Position numbers and translations under genes: made by a program. 64,000 bases of DNA from an uncultured Bacteroidales bacterium (GTDB taxonomy: Bacteria; Bacteroidota; Bacteroidia; Bacteroidales; Muribaculaceae): assembly GCA_947175575.1 (NCBI GenBank), contig CAMWNG010000001.1, forward strand, positions 62,001-126,000, in the 5' to 3' direction. Shown here piece after piece: positions 43,372-52,051 of the stretch. Each line of letters starts with the position of its first letter. The stretch's first letter is position 1. The notes beneath the pieces were generated by a model. It was not told the DNA's origin and did no database searches. It worked only from the letters and a program-made list of their open reading frames with translations.

Positions 43372-44889
43372 ATGTCAAAAAAAGCACTCCTGATCATCCT
43401 TGACGGATGGGGCATCGGCGACAAAAAACATGACGATGCCATATTCTCAACTCCTACCCCGTATTGGGATTATCTTCTCAAGACCTATCCTCATTCGCAA
43501 CTCAAAGCCGGTGGTGAAAGCGTAGGTCTGCCTGACGGTCAGATGGGTAACTCTGAAGTCGGTCACCTCAATATCGGTGCCGGTCGTATCGTATATCAGG
43601 ACCTTGTGAAAATCAACAAGGCTATCGAATCTGGTGAGATTCTCGATAATCCCGAAATCAAGTCGGCGTATGAATATGCACGCAAAACCGGAAAAGGACT
43701 GCATCTGATGGGTCTGACCTCTAACGGCGGTGTACATTCCTCGCTCGATCATGTGTTTGCGCTATGTGACATCGCGAAGAAATATGAACTTGAAAATGTA
43801 TTCCTGCACTGCTTCATGGACGGTCGTGACACTGACCCTCGCAGCGGCAAAGGATTCATCGAACAACTTCAGGAGCATTGCGGTAAATCAGCCGGGCAGA
43901 TCGCTTCTATCATAGGACGTTATTATGCCATGGACCGCGACAAACGCTGGGATCGTGTCAAAGTGGCCTATGATCTCCTTGTCGATGGTAAAGGCGAGCA
44001 GGCCACCGATATGGTTGCCGCTATGCAAAAGAGCTATGATGAAGGCGTCACCGACGAGTTCATCAAACCCATAAACAACTCCACGGTCGACGGAACAATC
44101 AAGGATGGTGATGTGGTAATATTCTTCAATTACCGCAATGATCGCGCTAAAGAACTCACCTCCGTCCTCACCCAGCATGACATGCCCGATGAAGGCATGC
44201 ACACCATTCCCGGTTTGCAATATTATTGCATGACTCCCTATGATTCGTCATTCAAGGGCGTTCATATACTTTTCGACAAACAGGATGTAACTAACACGCT
44301 CGCTGAACTTCTGTCGTCCCTCGGCAAGAAACAGCTTCATATTGCGGAAACCGAGAAGTATGCTCACGTGACATTCTTCTTCAATGGCGGCCGTGAAAAT
44401 CCGTTCGAAGGTGAGGATCGTATTCTGGTTCCATCACCCAAGGTGGCCACCTATGACCTGAAACCTGAGATGAGCGCCTATGAAGTGAAAGACAAGCTTG
44501 TGGATGCGATCAAAGAAGACAAATATGACTTTATCGTAGTCAATTTTGCCAACGGCGATATGGTCGGTCACACAGGAGTATATCCCGCGATTCAGAAAGC
44601 TGTAGAGACTTTGGACAATTGCCTGAAAGACGTTGTAGAAGCAGCGAAAAGCACCGGTGACTATGAAGTGATCATCATTGCAGATCACGGTAACGCTGAC
44701 CATGCTGTTAATCCCGACGGTACACCGAATACGGCCCATTCGCTCAACCCGGTGCCCTTTGTATATGTTACAGAGAATTCGGATGCGAAAACAGAAGACG
44801 GCATTCTTGCTGACGTCGCACCCTCGATTCTGCACATAATGGGTATACAGCAGCCGTCAGAAATGACAGGTAAGGATCTTATAAAATAA
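43372..44889 (+). CDS. gpmI: 2,3-bisphosphoglycerate-independent phosphoglycerate mutase
   Basis: Interconverts 3- and 2-phosphoglycerate in glycolysis with two Mn2+ ions. 505 residues from [16 protein letters not shown] (first metal Asp in LDGWG). The catalytic Ser lies in [17 protein letters not shown], with [15 protein letters not shown] and the metal-binding ends [12 protein letters not shown] and [12 protein letters not shown]. The start is moved 20 codons downstream of the track's, which is inside the previous gene. Full length, with a strong terminator directly after. Confidence 0.97.
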   Translation: MSKKALLIILDGWGIGDKKHDDAIFSTPTPYWDYLLKTYPHSQLKAGGESVGLPDGQMGNSEVGHLNIGAGRIVYQDLVKINKAIESGEILDNPEIKSAYEYARKTGKGLHLMGLTSNGGVHSSLDHVFALCDIAKKYELENVFLHCFMDGRDTDPRSGKGFIEQLQEHCGKSAGQIASIIGRYYAMDRDKRWDRVKVAYDLLVDGKGEQATDMVAAMQKSYDEGVTDEFIKPINNSTVDGTIKDGDVVIFFNYRNDRAKELTSVLTQHDMPDEGMHTIPGLQYYCMTPYDSSFKGVHILFDKQDVTNTLAELLSSLGKKQLHIAETEKYAHVTFFFNGGRENPFEGEDRILVPSPKVATYDLKPEMSAYEVKDKLVDAIKEDKYDFIVVNFANGDMVGHTGVYPAIQKAVETLDNCLKDVVEAAKSTGDYEVIIIADHGNADHAVNPDGTPNTAHSLNPVPFVYVTENSDAKTEDGILADVAPSILHIMGIQQPSEMTGKDLIK

Positions 44890-44906
44890 ATTCATAATAA
44901 CAGTCT

Positions 44907-44939
44907 CATAGCGGTGTCGATTGTACCGACACCGCTATG
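44907..44939 (+). terminator. Terminator of gpmI
   Basis: CATAGCGGTGTCG pairs with CGACACCGCTATG (13 bp, 7-nt loop), followed by TTTACACATTATAC. It lies 18 nt after the gpmI stop. Confidence 0.8.
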
Positions 44940-44967
44940 TTTACACATTATACATCTCTTACACTAA

Positions 44968-46380
44968 ATGTCGAGAAAGCGTAAACCCTACCCCATGATT
45001 GAGGGGGTCTGCATTACCGATGTGGCGGCTGAAGGCAATGCCCTCGGTCGCGTGGATGATATGGTAATCTTTGTCCCCTATGGTGCTCCGGGCGATGTGG
45101 CGGATATTCAGATCACCAAAAAGAAAAAATCGTATGCCGAAGGACGCATCGTCCGTATCACTAAACCCGGAGAGTGCCGCATAGATCCTCGTTGCTCCCA
45201 TTTCGGCACATGCGGAGGTTGTCGATGGCAGCATCTGCCCTACGAGGTGCAGCTTGCCTGCAAGCAGAAACAAGTTGTCGACGCGCTGACACGTATTGCC
45301 AAGGTAAAACTGCCGGAAGTGTCTCCGATCAAAGGAAGCGCAGAGATTTGGGAATATCGAAACAAGATGGAGTATACGTTCTCAAACCGTAAATGGCTTA
45401 CACCGGAACAGATGGCTTCCGGGCAGGTTTTCGATGACCGTGATGGTGCAGGATTCCATATACCCGGAGCTTTCGACAAAGTGCTTGATATAGACCGTTG
45501 TTTTTTGCAGGATGATTTTTCAAACCGCCTGCGCAAGTTTGTTAAAGAATTCGGTAAAACCAACGGACTCAGTTTTTATGATCTCAAAGCTCAGAGCGGT
45601 CTTCTCCGTACGCTGATGGTCCGCATCGCATCAACCGGAGAAATCATGGCAGTGATGTGTTTCGGTGAAGATAAACCGGATGATGTCAAAAAAGTGATGG
45701 ATGCTGTCAGAACTGAATTTCCTGAGATAACGTCATTGATGTATGTTATAAATCTGAAAGTAAACGATACTATAACTGATCAAGACATCATTTTGCACAG
45801 TGGTCGCGATTACATTGAAGAAGAGATGGAAGGACTACGTTTCCGCATCGGCCCGAAGTCTTTTTATCAGACAAATTCCAGACAGGCTTACGAACTGTAT
45901 AAGGTAGCGAGAGACTTCGCCGGACTAACAGGCAATGAACTTGTTTACGACCTGTATACCGGAACCGGAACCATCGCAAACTTCGTAAGTCGACAAGCTC
46001 GACACGTTATCGGTATTGAATATGTGCCTGAAGCAATCGAAGACGCCAAACTCAATTCCGCCGTCAACGGTATCGGGAATACTGAATTTTATGCCGGTGA
46101 TATGAAAGACGTCCTCACCGACGACTTTGTCACTGAACACGGACGTCCTGATGTAATGATAGTTGACCCTCCGCGAGCAGGAATGCATCAGGATGTGGTT
46201 GATGTTATATTGAATGCAGAACCGGGGCGAATTGTCTATGTCAGCTGTAACCCGGCCACTCAGGCACGAGATATCGCGTTGCTCGACTCAAAATATGAAG
46301 TGACGGCCGTACAGCCTGTCGATATGTTCCCACATACTCACCATGTCGAGAATGTGGTACGGCTCGAATTACGTCACTGA
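44968..46380 (+). CDS. rlmD: 23S rRNA (uracil-5-)-methyltransferase, RumA/RlmD type
   Basis: 470 residues. N-terminal TRAM domain (about 1-70), then an iron-sulfur-type cysteine set (CSHFGTCGGCRWQH and a later Cys in QLACKQ). The SAM-dependent methyltransferase domain has LVYDLYTGTGTIANFVSR, EYVPEAIEDAKLN and DPPRAGMHQDV. The catalytic Cys is in YVSCNPATQARDI. It methylates uracil C5 in rRNA or tRNA; RlmD and RlmC subtypes are not separable by eye. Its stop overlaps that of the opposite CYTH gene by 7 nt. Confidence 0.9.
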   Translation: MSRKRKPYPMIEGVCITDVAAEGNALGRVDDMVIFVPYGAPGDVADIQITKKKKSYAEGRIVRITKPGECRIDPRCSHFGTCGGCRWQHLPYEVQLACKQKQVVDALTRIAKVKLPEVSPIKGSAEIWEYRNKMEYTFSNRKWLTPEQMASGQVFDDRDGAGFHIPGAFDKVLDIDRCFLQDDFSNRLRKFVKEFGKTNGLSFYDLKAQSGLLRTLMVRIASTGEIMAVMCFGEDKPDDVKKVMDAVRTEFPEITSLMYVINLKVNDTITDQDIILHSGRDYIEEEMEGLRFRIGPKSFYQTNSRQAYELYKVARDFAGLTGNELVYDLYTGTGTIANFVSRQARHVIGIEYVPEAIEDAKLNSAVNGIGNTEFYAGDMKDVLTDDFVTEHGRPDVMIVDPPRAGMHQDVVDVILNAEPGRIVYVSCNPATQARDIALLDSKYEVTAVQPVDMFPHTHHVENVVRLELRH

Positions 46381-46820
46381 CCTATATTCGAGTTATAAAA
46401 TCGTTCATCGCCGGTAACCTCCTGCCCTACCCATGAGGGTAATTCGACTGATGAGGCTTCACAAGGCAATTCAACTTCGGCAATGGTTGGCGCAAGCGGA
46501 CTGATGAATTCATCTACTTCCCATGTGAGACCGCCGCTACCCGGGACAATGAATCTCCGCTTAATTATCACACCGGTGCAAGCCTTTTTCAGCATTTTCC
46601 GGGCGTCGGTCTCCGGTATCTCATATTCCCATTCATCGCGCACGGAACCCTTATTACGTGTCTTGACGGTAAGGAAAGCTCTTTCATCGACAATCCGTAC
46701 ACGCACCGTACGGTCTGGATCGCGGTTAAGGTAGCCTTGTTCGATGTTTCGTACAACTATACACTGGTTGCGGTAATCATTTGATATAACCAAGAATTTT
46801 CGTTCTATTTCTTTTGCCAT
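46374..46820 (-). CDS. CYTH-domain protein (triphosphate tunnel metalloenzyme)
   Basis: 148 residues from MAKEIERKFLV, which gives the family's ExExK tunnel motif (EIERK) at the very N-terminus; the track's start 26 codons upstream passes its own promoter. Tunnel-lining charged pairs follow: RTVRVRIVDERAFLTVKTRNKG, EWEYEIP, and GGLTWEVDEFISP. The family includes inorganic triphosphatases and related phosphohydrolases. Tail-to-tail overlap of 7 nt with rlmD; start 10 nt from the divergent DUF5686 gene. Confidence 0.88.
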   Translation of the reverse strand: MAKEIERKFLVISNDYRNQCIVVRNIEQGYLNRDPDRTVRVRIVDERAFLTVKTRNKGSVRDEWEYEIPETDARKMLKKACTGVIIKRRFIVPGSGGLTWEVDEFISPLAPTIAEVELPCEASSVELPSWVGQEVTGDERFYNSNIGQ

Positions 46821-46830
46821 TTTAGCCCGT

Positions 46831-49374
46831 TTGAATACTGTTGCAAATATACGCATTCGATTTGGATTGACGATATTGTCAGCGTTACTTTTATTCACGA
46901 TACTTCCTGTTGAAGCCGTGGACGGCTACTTCGTGCGCGGAATAGTACGCGATTCGATAACGGACGAACCACTTCCCTATGCATCTGTCATTATTGGAGA
47001 AAGCGGTCGCGGAACAGTTTCAGACAATAACGGTGTGTTCGAATTCACTGTGCCGTCATCAACAAGTTCATTTCAGGTGAGCTATATGGGATATGAAAAA
47101 AAAATCATTCCGGTAAAGCGTGGCATGGTGAACATGTATGCCGTCTATCTGTCGCCTACATCGACCGGGCTTAAGGAAATAGTTGTCCATAAAGGGAAGT
47201 ATTCCAAGAAAAATAATCCGGCGGTTGATTTTTTGAATCGACTGAAGGAAATGTCTGCCATGTCAGACCCTCGTACAAGACCATTTTACTCATATGATAA
47301 ATACGAGAAGATTAATCTTGGACTTAATAACTTTACAGTGGAAGATAAGAACTTTCTTAAAGAAAAATTCCCTTTTCTGGTTGAATATGTTGACACATCG
47401 GAGGTTTCAGGAAAACCTTACCTAACACTTTTGGTTAAAGAAAAGAAATCAGGTATTTATCACCGTTCCGATCCTGAACATGATCTTGAAATTGTTGAAG
47501 GAATACGGAGTGCCGGGGTCGATCAGATATTGGATGGTGAGTCAACTCGAACATTTTTCGAAGACGTGATGCGTGAGGTGGATCTGTATTCTAATGACAT
47601 TACGCTCATGCAGAACCGATTTGTGAGTCCGCTTGGACGTCTGGCTCCGGATTTCTATAAATTTTATCTCACGGATACTGTTGACGTAGGGGGAGAACGG
47701 TGTTCAGTGCTATCATTCTATCCACACAATAAATCATCTTTCGGATTCATAGGACATATCTATGTGCCTGTCGATAGGGAGGATATGCCGGTGAGAAAAG
47801 TCGATATGCACGTACCTTCCGACATAAACCTCAACTTTGTTGATAATCTGTACATTTCACAGACCTATCTCGAATCCCCGGATGGTGCGCGTTTGAAACA
47901 TACAGATGATCTGACCGTTGAGTTAAGCATTGCGGGTAAAGGACAGTTATACGCATCGCGGCGGACTATACTTAACAACCATTCATTTAATCCTGTACCG
48001 GATACAGTGTTCAACTCAACCGGTCCGACACCGGATGAACTCGAAAGAGATTCTGCATATTGGGCGCAGGTGCGTCCAATTGATGTGGGCCGTGGAGATG
48101 TCGGTGCAGCACACTTGATGGATCGCTTGCGTCGCGTACCACTTTATTACTGGACTGAAAAAATCCTTAAGTTCGCTTTTACCGGATATGTCAACACTTC
48201 CGAACATTCCTATTTCGATGTTGGTCCACTCAACTCTGTATTAAGCTTCAATAACCTCGAAGATATCAGACTTAGGATAGGCGGTATGACAACGGCGCAT
48301 CTGTCGCCACATTGGTTCGGCAGATTTTATGTGGCATACGGATTTTTCGATCATCGGTGGAAATATCAGGCCGAGGCTGAATATTCCTTCAACCGGAAGC
48401 GATATCATTCACGGGAATTTCCTGTCCATGCTTTGAGGTTCACCACTTCATACGACTTCGAGAGACCTGGACAGAATTATTCGTTTACCTCAGGAGATAA
48501 TATCGTTTTGTCGCTTAAACGAAAAAGCGATGACAGGGCTGTCTACCGTAATCGTCAGCTGTTGGAATATATCTGGGAAAACGAATCACATTTTTCGGTT
48601 AATATGGCCGTCGAGCATATTCATCGAACTCCGGCCCATAGCATGCCGTTGATCACCGGTTACGGTCAGATTATCGAATCGCTTAATACGAATGCCGCGA
48701 CACTGACGTTACGCTACGCACCCGGTGAGAAATTTTTTCAAACAAGGACCTACCGCATTCCGGTCAACTTGGATGCTCCGGCCGTATCACTTCGCCAGAC
48801 CTATGCCCCGAGACATCTGTGGGGCACTCGTTATGGTGTTAACCGCACCGAAATAGATGTCTCCAAACGATGGTGGTTCTCTGCTTTTGGATACCTTGAC
48901 ACCTATGCAGGAGGAGGTCATTGCTGGGGTGAGACGTCTTTTCTCGATTTATACACACCTGAGGTGAATTTGTCGTATATTATTCAGCCTCGCAGTTTCG
49001 CGTTGATGAACCCTATGGAGTTCGTAGCATCAACGTGGGCATGGTGGGACTTCACATATTGGGCCAACGGAGCCATCTTTAACTATATTCCCGGTATACG
49101 CAAACTGAAACTCCGTGAAGTTTTCGGTTTCCGCGGTTATTGGGGAAATCTGGATGCCTCCTCTAATCCATCGGATAACAAGGAATTGCCCGTGCTTCCT
49201 GACGGCACGGATGCCATCCGGCTCGATCACGGCCCGTATATGGAAGCCTCAGTAGGACTTGACAATATATTCAGAGTTTTACGACTTGATTATGTATGGA
49301 GACTGAATTACCGGCATACTCCCTACTCCATTAACCGGTCCGGCATAAGGGTGGCTCTCCATTTCACTTTTTGA
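46831..49374 (+). CDS. DUF5686-family outer-membrane protein with carboxypeptidase-like domain
   Basis: 847 residues. After a signal peptide (FGLTILSALLLFTILPVEA) comes a carboxypeptidase-like regulatory domain (RGIVRDSITDEPLPYASVIIGESGRGTVSDNNGVFEF, about 34-105), then a long beta-rich region ending in an outer-membrane-type barrel with terminal strand GIRVALHFTF. This matches DUF5686 proteins of Bacteroidota, whose role is unknown. The start is a TTG at 46831, which gives the Arg residues needed before the signal helix; a TTG at 46867 is the alternative. No ATG is available nearby. Confidence 0.8.
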   Translation: MNTVANIRIRFGLTILSALLLFTILPVEAVDGYFVRGIVRDSITDEPLPYASVIIGESGRGTVSDNNGVFEFTVPSSTSSFQVSYMGYEKKIIPVKRGMVNMYAVYLSPTSTGLKEIVVHKGKYSKKNNPAVDFLNRLKEMSAMSDPRTRPFYSYDKYEKINLGLNNFTVEDKNFLKEKFPFLVEYVDTSEVSGKPYLTLLVKEKKSGIYHRSDPEHDLEIVEGIRSAGVDQILDGESTRTFFEDVMREVDLYSNDITLMQNRFVSPLGRLAPDFYKFYLTDTVDVGGERCSVLSFYPHNKSSFGFIGHIYVPVDREDMPVRKVDMHVPSDINLNFVDNLYISQTYLESPDGARLKHTDDLTVELSIAGKGQLYASRRTILNNHSFNPVPDTVFNSTGPTPDELERDSAYWAQVRPIDVGRGDVGAAHLMDRLRRVPLYYWTEKILKFAFTGYVNTSEHSYFDVGPLNSVLSFNNLEDIRLRIGGMTTAHLSPHWFGRFYVAYGFFDHRWKYQAEAEYSFNRKRYHSREFPVHALRFTTSYDFERPGQNYSFTSGDNIVLSLKRKSDDRAVYRNRQLLEYIWENESHFSVNMAVEHIHRTPAHSMPLITGYGQIIESLNTNAATLTLRYAPGEKFFQTRTYRIPVNLDAPAVSLRQTYAPRHLWGTRYGVNRTEIDVSKRWWFSAFGYLDTYAGGGHCWGETSFLDLYTPEVNLSYIIQPRSFALMNPMEFVASTWAWWDFTYWANGAIFNYIPGIRKLKLREVFGFRGYWGNLDASSNPSDNKELPVLPDGTDAIRLDHGPYMEASVGLDNIFRVLRLDYVWRLNYRHTPYSINRSGIRVALHFTF
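46844..46851 (-). promoter_or_regulatory. Promoter -7 box for the CYTH gene, inside the opposite reading frame
   Basis: TATATTTG on the minus strand ends 23 nt before the CYTH start codon. It falls within the first codons of the DUF5686 gene as called, so either the two genes share sequence or the DUF5686 start is further downstream. Confidence 0.5.
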
Positions 49375-49406
49375 TTTGTGAATTTTAATAAAAATAGCTA
49401 CCTTTG
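49375..49406 (+). promoter_or_regulatory. Full -33/-7 promoter for the rfb-hemW operon
   Basis: TTTG at 49375-49378, a 20-nt spacer, then TACCTTTG at 49399-49406, an ideal Bacteroidota promoter. Transcription would begin about 15 nt before the rfbA start at 49428. It begins immediately after the DUF5686 stop. Confidence 0.75.
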
Positions 49407-49427
49407 TAAACTTAAAGTCAAGTTGAT

Positions 49428-50330
49428 ATGAAAGGTATTGTTCTGGCCGGTGGATCCGGTACACGATTATATCCCATAACCAAAGGTGTGTCAAAACAGC
49501 TTCTGCCGATTTATGACAAACCGATGGTATATTATCCCATTGCTACGCTGATGCAGGCAGGTATACGTGAAATCCTGATTATATCCACACCACTGGATCT
49601 CCCGGGATTCAGACGCTTGCTGGGTGATGGTTCTGACTATGGGGTAAAATTCCAATATGCAGAACAGCCTTCGCCTGACGGACTTGCTCAGGCCTTCGTA
49701 ATAGGACGTGATTTTATTGGTGATGATGACGTTTGTCTCGTTCTGGGGGACAACATCTTTCATGGAGCGGATTTTATACCCCGGCTTGCAGATGCCGTTC
49801 AAACGGCATCTGCGGATGACAAAGCCACTGTATTCGGGTATTGGGTAAATGATCCCGAACGCTACGGAGTGGCGGAATTCGATTCAGACGGAAATTGCAT
49901 CAGCATAGAGGAAAAACCTGAAAATCCCAAAAGTAATTATGCCATCGTCGGATTATATTTCTACCCGAACGATGTTGTAAAGGTCGCTGCCGAGATACGT
50001 CCTTCCGACCGTGGCGAATATGAGATTACCTCTGTCAACAGCCATTATCTCGCACAGCGACGGCTTAAGGTCCAACTTCTGCCACGAGGTTTCGCATGGC
50101 TTGACACCGGTACACACGATTCATTGGCAGAAGCGTCCATATATGTTGAGGTGCTGGAAAAACGCCAGGGACTAAAGATTGCATGCCTCGAGGGTATCGC
50201 TTACCGCAAAGGCTGGATTACAAAAGAGCAGTTGATGGAGATCGCAAGACCAATGCTTAAGAATCAGTATGGTCAATATCTCATGAAAGTTATAACCGAG
50301 TTAGAGCATAGCTGCGATATAAATCTCTGA
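49428..50330 (+). CDS. rfbA: Glucose-1-phosphate thymidylyltransferase
   Basis: Makes dTDP-glucose from glucose-1-phosphate and dTTP, the first step to dTDP-rhamnose. 300 residues with [56 protein letters not shown] (metal Asp) and [12 protein letters not shown]. Normal length, complete. The first gene of the operon with its own ideal promoter; 4 nt to rfbC. Confidence 0.97.
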   Translation: MKGIVLAGGSGTRLYPITKGVSKQLLPIYDKPMVYYPIATLMQAGIREILIISTPLDLPGFRRLLGDGSDYGVKFQYAEQPSPDGLAQAFVIGRDFIGDDDVCLVLGDNIFHGADFIPRLADAVQTASADDKATVFGYWVNDPERYGVAEFDSDGNCISIEEKPENPKSNYAIVGLYFYPNDVVKVAAEIRPSDRGEYEITSVNSHYLAQRRLKVQLLPRGFAWLDTGTHDSLAEASIYVEVLEKRQGLKIACLEGIAYRKGWITKEQLMEIARPMLKNQYGQYLMKVITELEHSCDINL

Positions 50331-50334
50331 TTGA

Positions 50335-50895
50335 ATGAATATCATTAAAACACATATCGCCGGAGTTCTCATTCTGGAGCCACGCATATTCAAAGACTCC
50401 AGAGGATATTTTTACGAGAGCTATAACAAAAAAGAATTCGACAGGATGGTCGGTACTACTGACTTCGTACAGGATAATATATCATGTTCGCGTCGAGGAG
50501 TAATGCGAGGACTGCATTTCCAGCGCCCCCCTCATGCTCAGGCCAAGTTAGTGAGATGTATGGAAGGTGCAGTTCTTGATGTAGCTTTGGATATAAGAGT
50601 CGGCTCGCCTACATACGGCCAATATGTCTCATGTCTTTTGACCGGTGACAATTTCAGGCAATTTTTTATCCCGCGTGGCTTCGCACACGGCTTCGTCGTC
50701 TTATCAGATAAGGCGGTGTTTCAATACAAATGCGACAATTTCTATGCGCCGGATGCGGAAGGAGGTATAGACATCTGCGATTCCTCACTTAATATCGATT
50801 GGGGTCTCGATCCTTCTGAAGTGATTCTGAGCGATAAAGATTCCGGACATCCGTTGCTGTCTGAATTCGTCTCGCCTTTTACATACGAAAAGTAA
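50335..50895 (+). CDS. rfbC: dTDP-4-dehydrorhamnose 3,5-epimerase
   Basis: Cupin enzyme of the dTDP-rhamnose route, 186 residues. FKDSRGYFYESYNKKEF, VQDNISCSRRGVMRGLHFQRPPHAQAKLVRC (catalytic His in LHFQ) and FIPRGFAHGFVVLSDKAVFQYKCDNFY are the family's defining segments. Complete. 16 nt before rfbB. Confidence 0.95.
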   Translation: MNIIKTHIAGVLILEPRIFKDSRGYFYESYNKKEFDRMVGTTDFVQDNISCSRRGVMRGLHFQRPPHAQAKLVRCMEGAVLDVALDIRVGSPTYGQYVSCLLTGDNFRQFFIPRGFAHGFVVLSDKAVFQYKCDNFYAPDAEGGIDICDSSLNIDWGLDPSEVILSDKDSGHPLLSEFVSPFTYEK

Positions 50896-50911
50896 ACCAA
50901 ATTACTGCCAC

Positions 50912-52045
50912 ATGAAACGAAATATTCTGATTACCGGAGGTGCCGGTTTCATCGGCTCGCACGTTGTCAGACTCTTTGTGAACAAATATCCTGACTATCG
51001 CATAATCTGTCTTGATCTGCTTACCTACGCCGGGAATCTGGAAAATCTTGCAGATGTCGAGCACAGAGAAAACTATGCATTCGTCAAAGCCGATATTGCG
51101 GACCTTGACGCCATGCGAGATGTAATGAAAAAATATGATATCGATGGTGTGATTAACCTCGCAGCCGAAAGTCATGTCGACCGGTCCATAACCGATCCCT
51201 TCTCTTTTGCCAGAACGAACGTGATGGGCACACTTGCATTGTTGCAGGCCGCTAAAGAATATTGGATGCAGTCTCCCGGCGGTTTTGACGGTAAGATGTT
51301 CTATCATATCTCCACCGATGAGGTCTACGGTTCGCTTCCGGTAGATTGTCCCGACGGAACTGTGCCGCCTTTCTCGGCTCATTCATCGCGTGAAGGTCAG
51401 GTGGCATACGGTAGCAGTTATTTCACTGAACAGTCGGCCTACTCTCCACATTCTCCATATTCGGCCTCGAAAGCATCCTCAGATCATTTCGTGCGTGCAT
51501 TCCACGATACATACGGAATGCCTACTGTCATCTCGAATTGTTCCAATAATTACGGTCCCTACCAGTTCCCGGAGAAGCTAATTCCTCTGTTCATAAATAA
51601 TATACGCAAAGGCCTTCCGCTGCCTGTTTACGGAAAAGGCCTGAATATACGCGACTGGCTTTATGTCGAGGATCATGCCCGGGCCATCGACCTAATTTTC
51701 CATAACGGCTCACCATCTGATACCTACAATATCGGAGGCTTCAATGAATGGAAAAACATTGATCTGGTGCGCTTGCTGGTCAAGGTCACTGACCGTGTGC
51801 TCGGAAATCCGGAAGGATACTCGGAGCATCTGATAACCTTTGTGACAGATCGTCCCGGACACGATGCCCGGTATGCCATCGACTCGCGAAAACTCCAGGC
51901 TGGCCTCGGCTGGGAACCCTCTCTGCAATTCGAGGAAGGCTTGGAACGTACTGTCCGGTGGTATCTGAGTCATCAGGAATGGCTTGACCGCATAACGTCG
52001 GGCGAATACGTGAAATATTACGAAACTATGTACAGCAACCGCTAA
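50912..52045 (+). CDS. rfbB: dTDP-glucose 4,6-dehydratase
   Basis: Second step of dTDP-rhamnose synthesis. 377 residues; NAD motif GGAGFIGSHVVRLF, LAAESHVDRSI, the catalytic DEVYGSLP (Asp-Glu) and YSASKASSD (Tyr-x3-Lys), and NNYGPYQFPEKLIPLFI. The final reductase rfbD, which completes dTDP-rhamnose, is absent from this operon, and the next gene is a sensor kinase. Confidence 0.96.
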   Translation: MKRNILITGGAGFIGSHVVRLFVNKYPDYRIICLDLLTYAGNLENLADVEHRENYAFVKADIADLDAMRDVMKKYDIDGVINLAAESHVDRSITDPFSFARTNVMGTLALLQAAKEYWMQSPGGFDGKMFYHISTDEVYGSLPVDCPDGTVPPFSAHSSREGQVAYGSSYFTEQSAYSPHSPYSASKASSDHFVRAFHDTYGMPTVISNCSNNYGPYQFPEKLIPLFINNIRKGLPLPVYGKGLNIRDWLYVEDHARAIDLIFHNGSPSDTYNIGGFNEWKNIDLVRLLVKVTDRVLGNPEGYSEHLITFVTDRPGHDARYAIDSRKLQAGLGWEPSLQFEEGLERTVRWYLSHQEWLDRITSGEYVKYYETMYSNR

Positions 52046-52051
52046 TCATAT

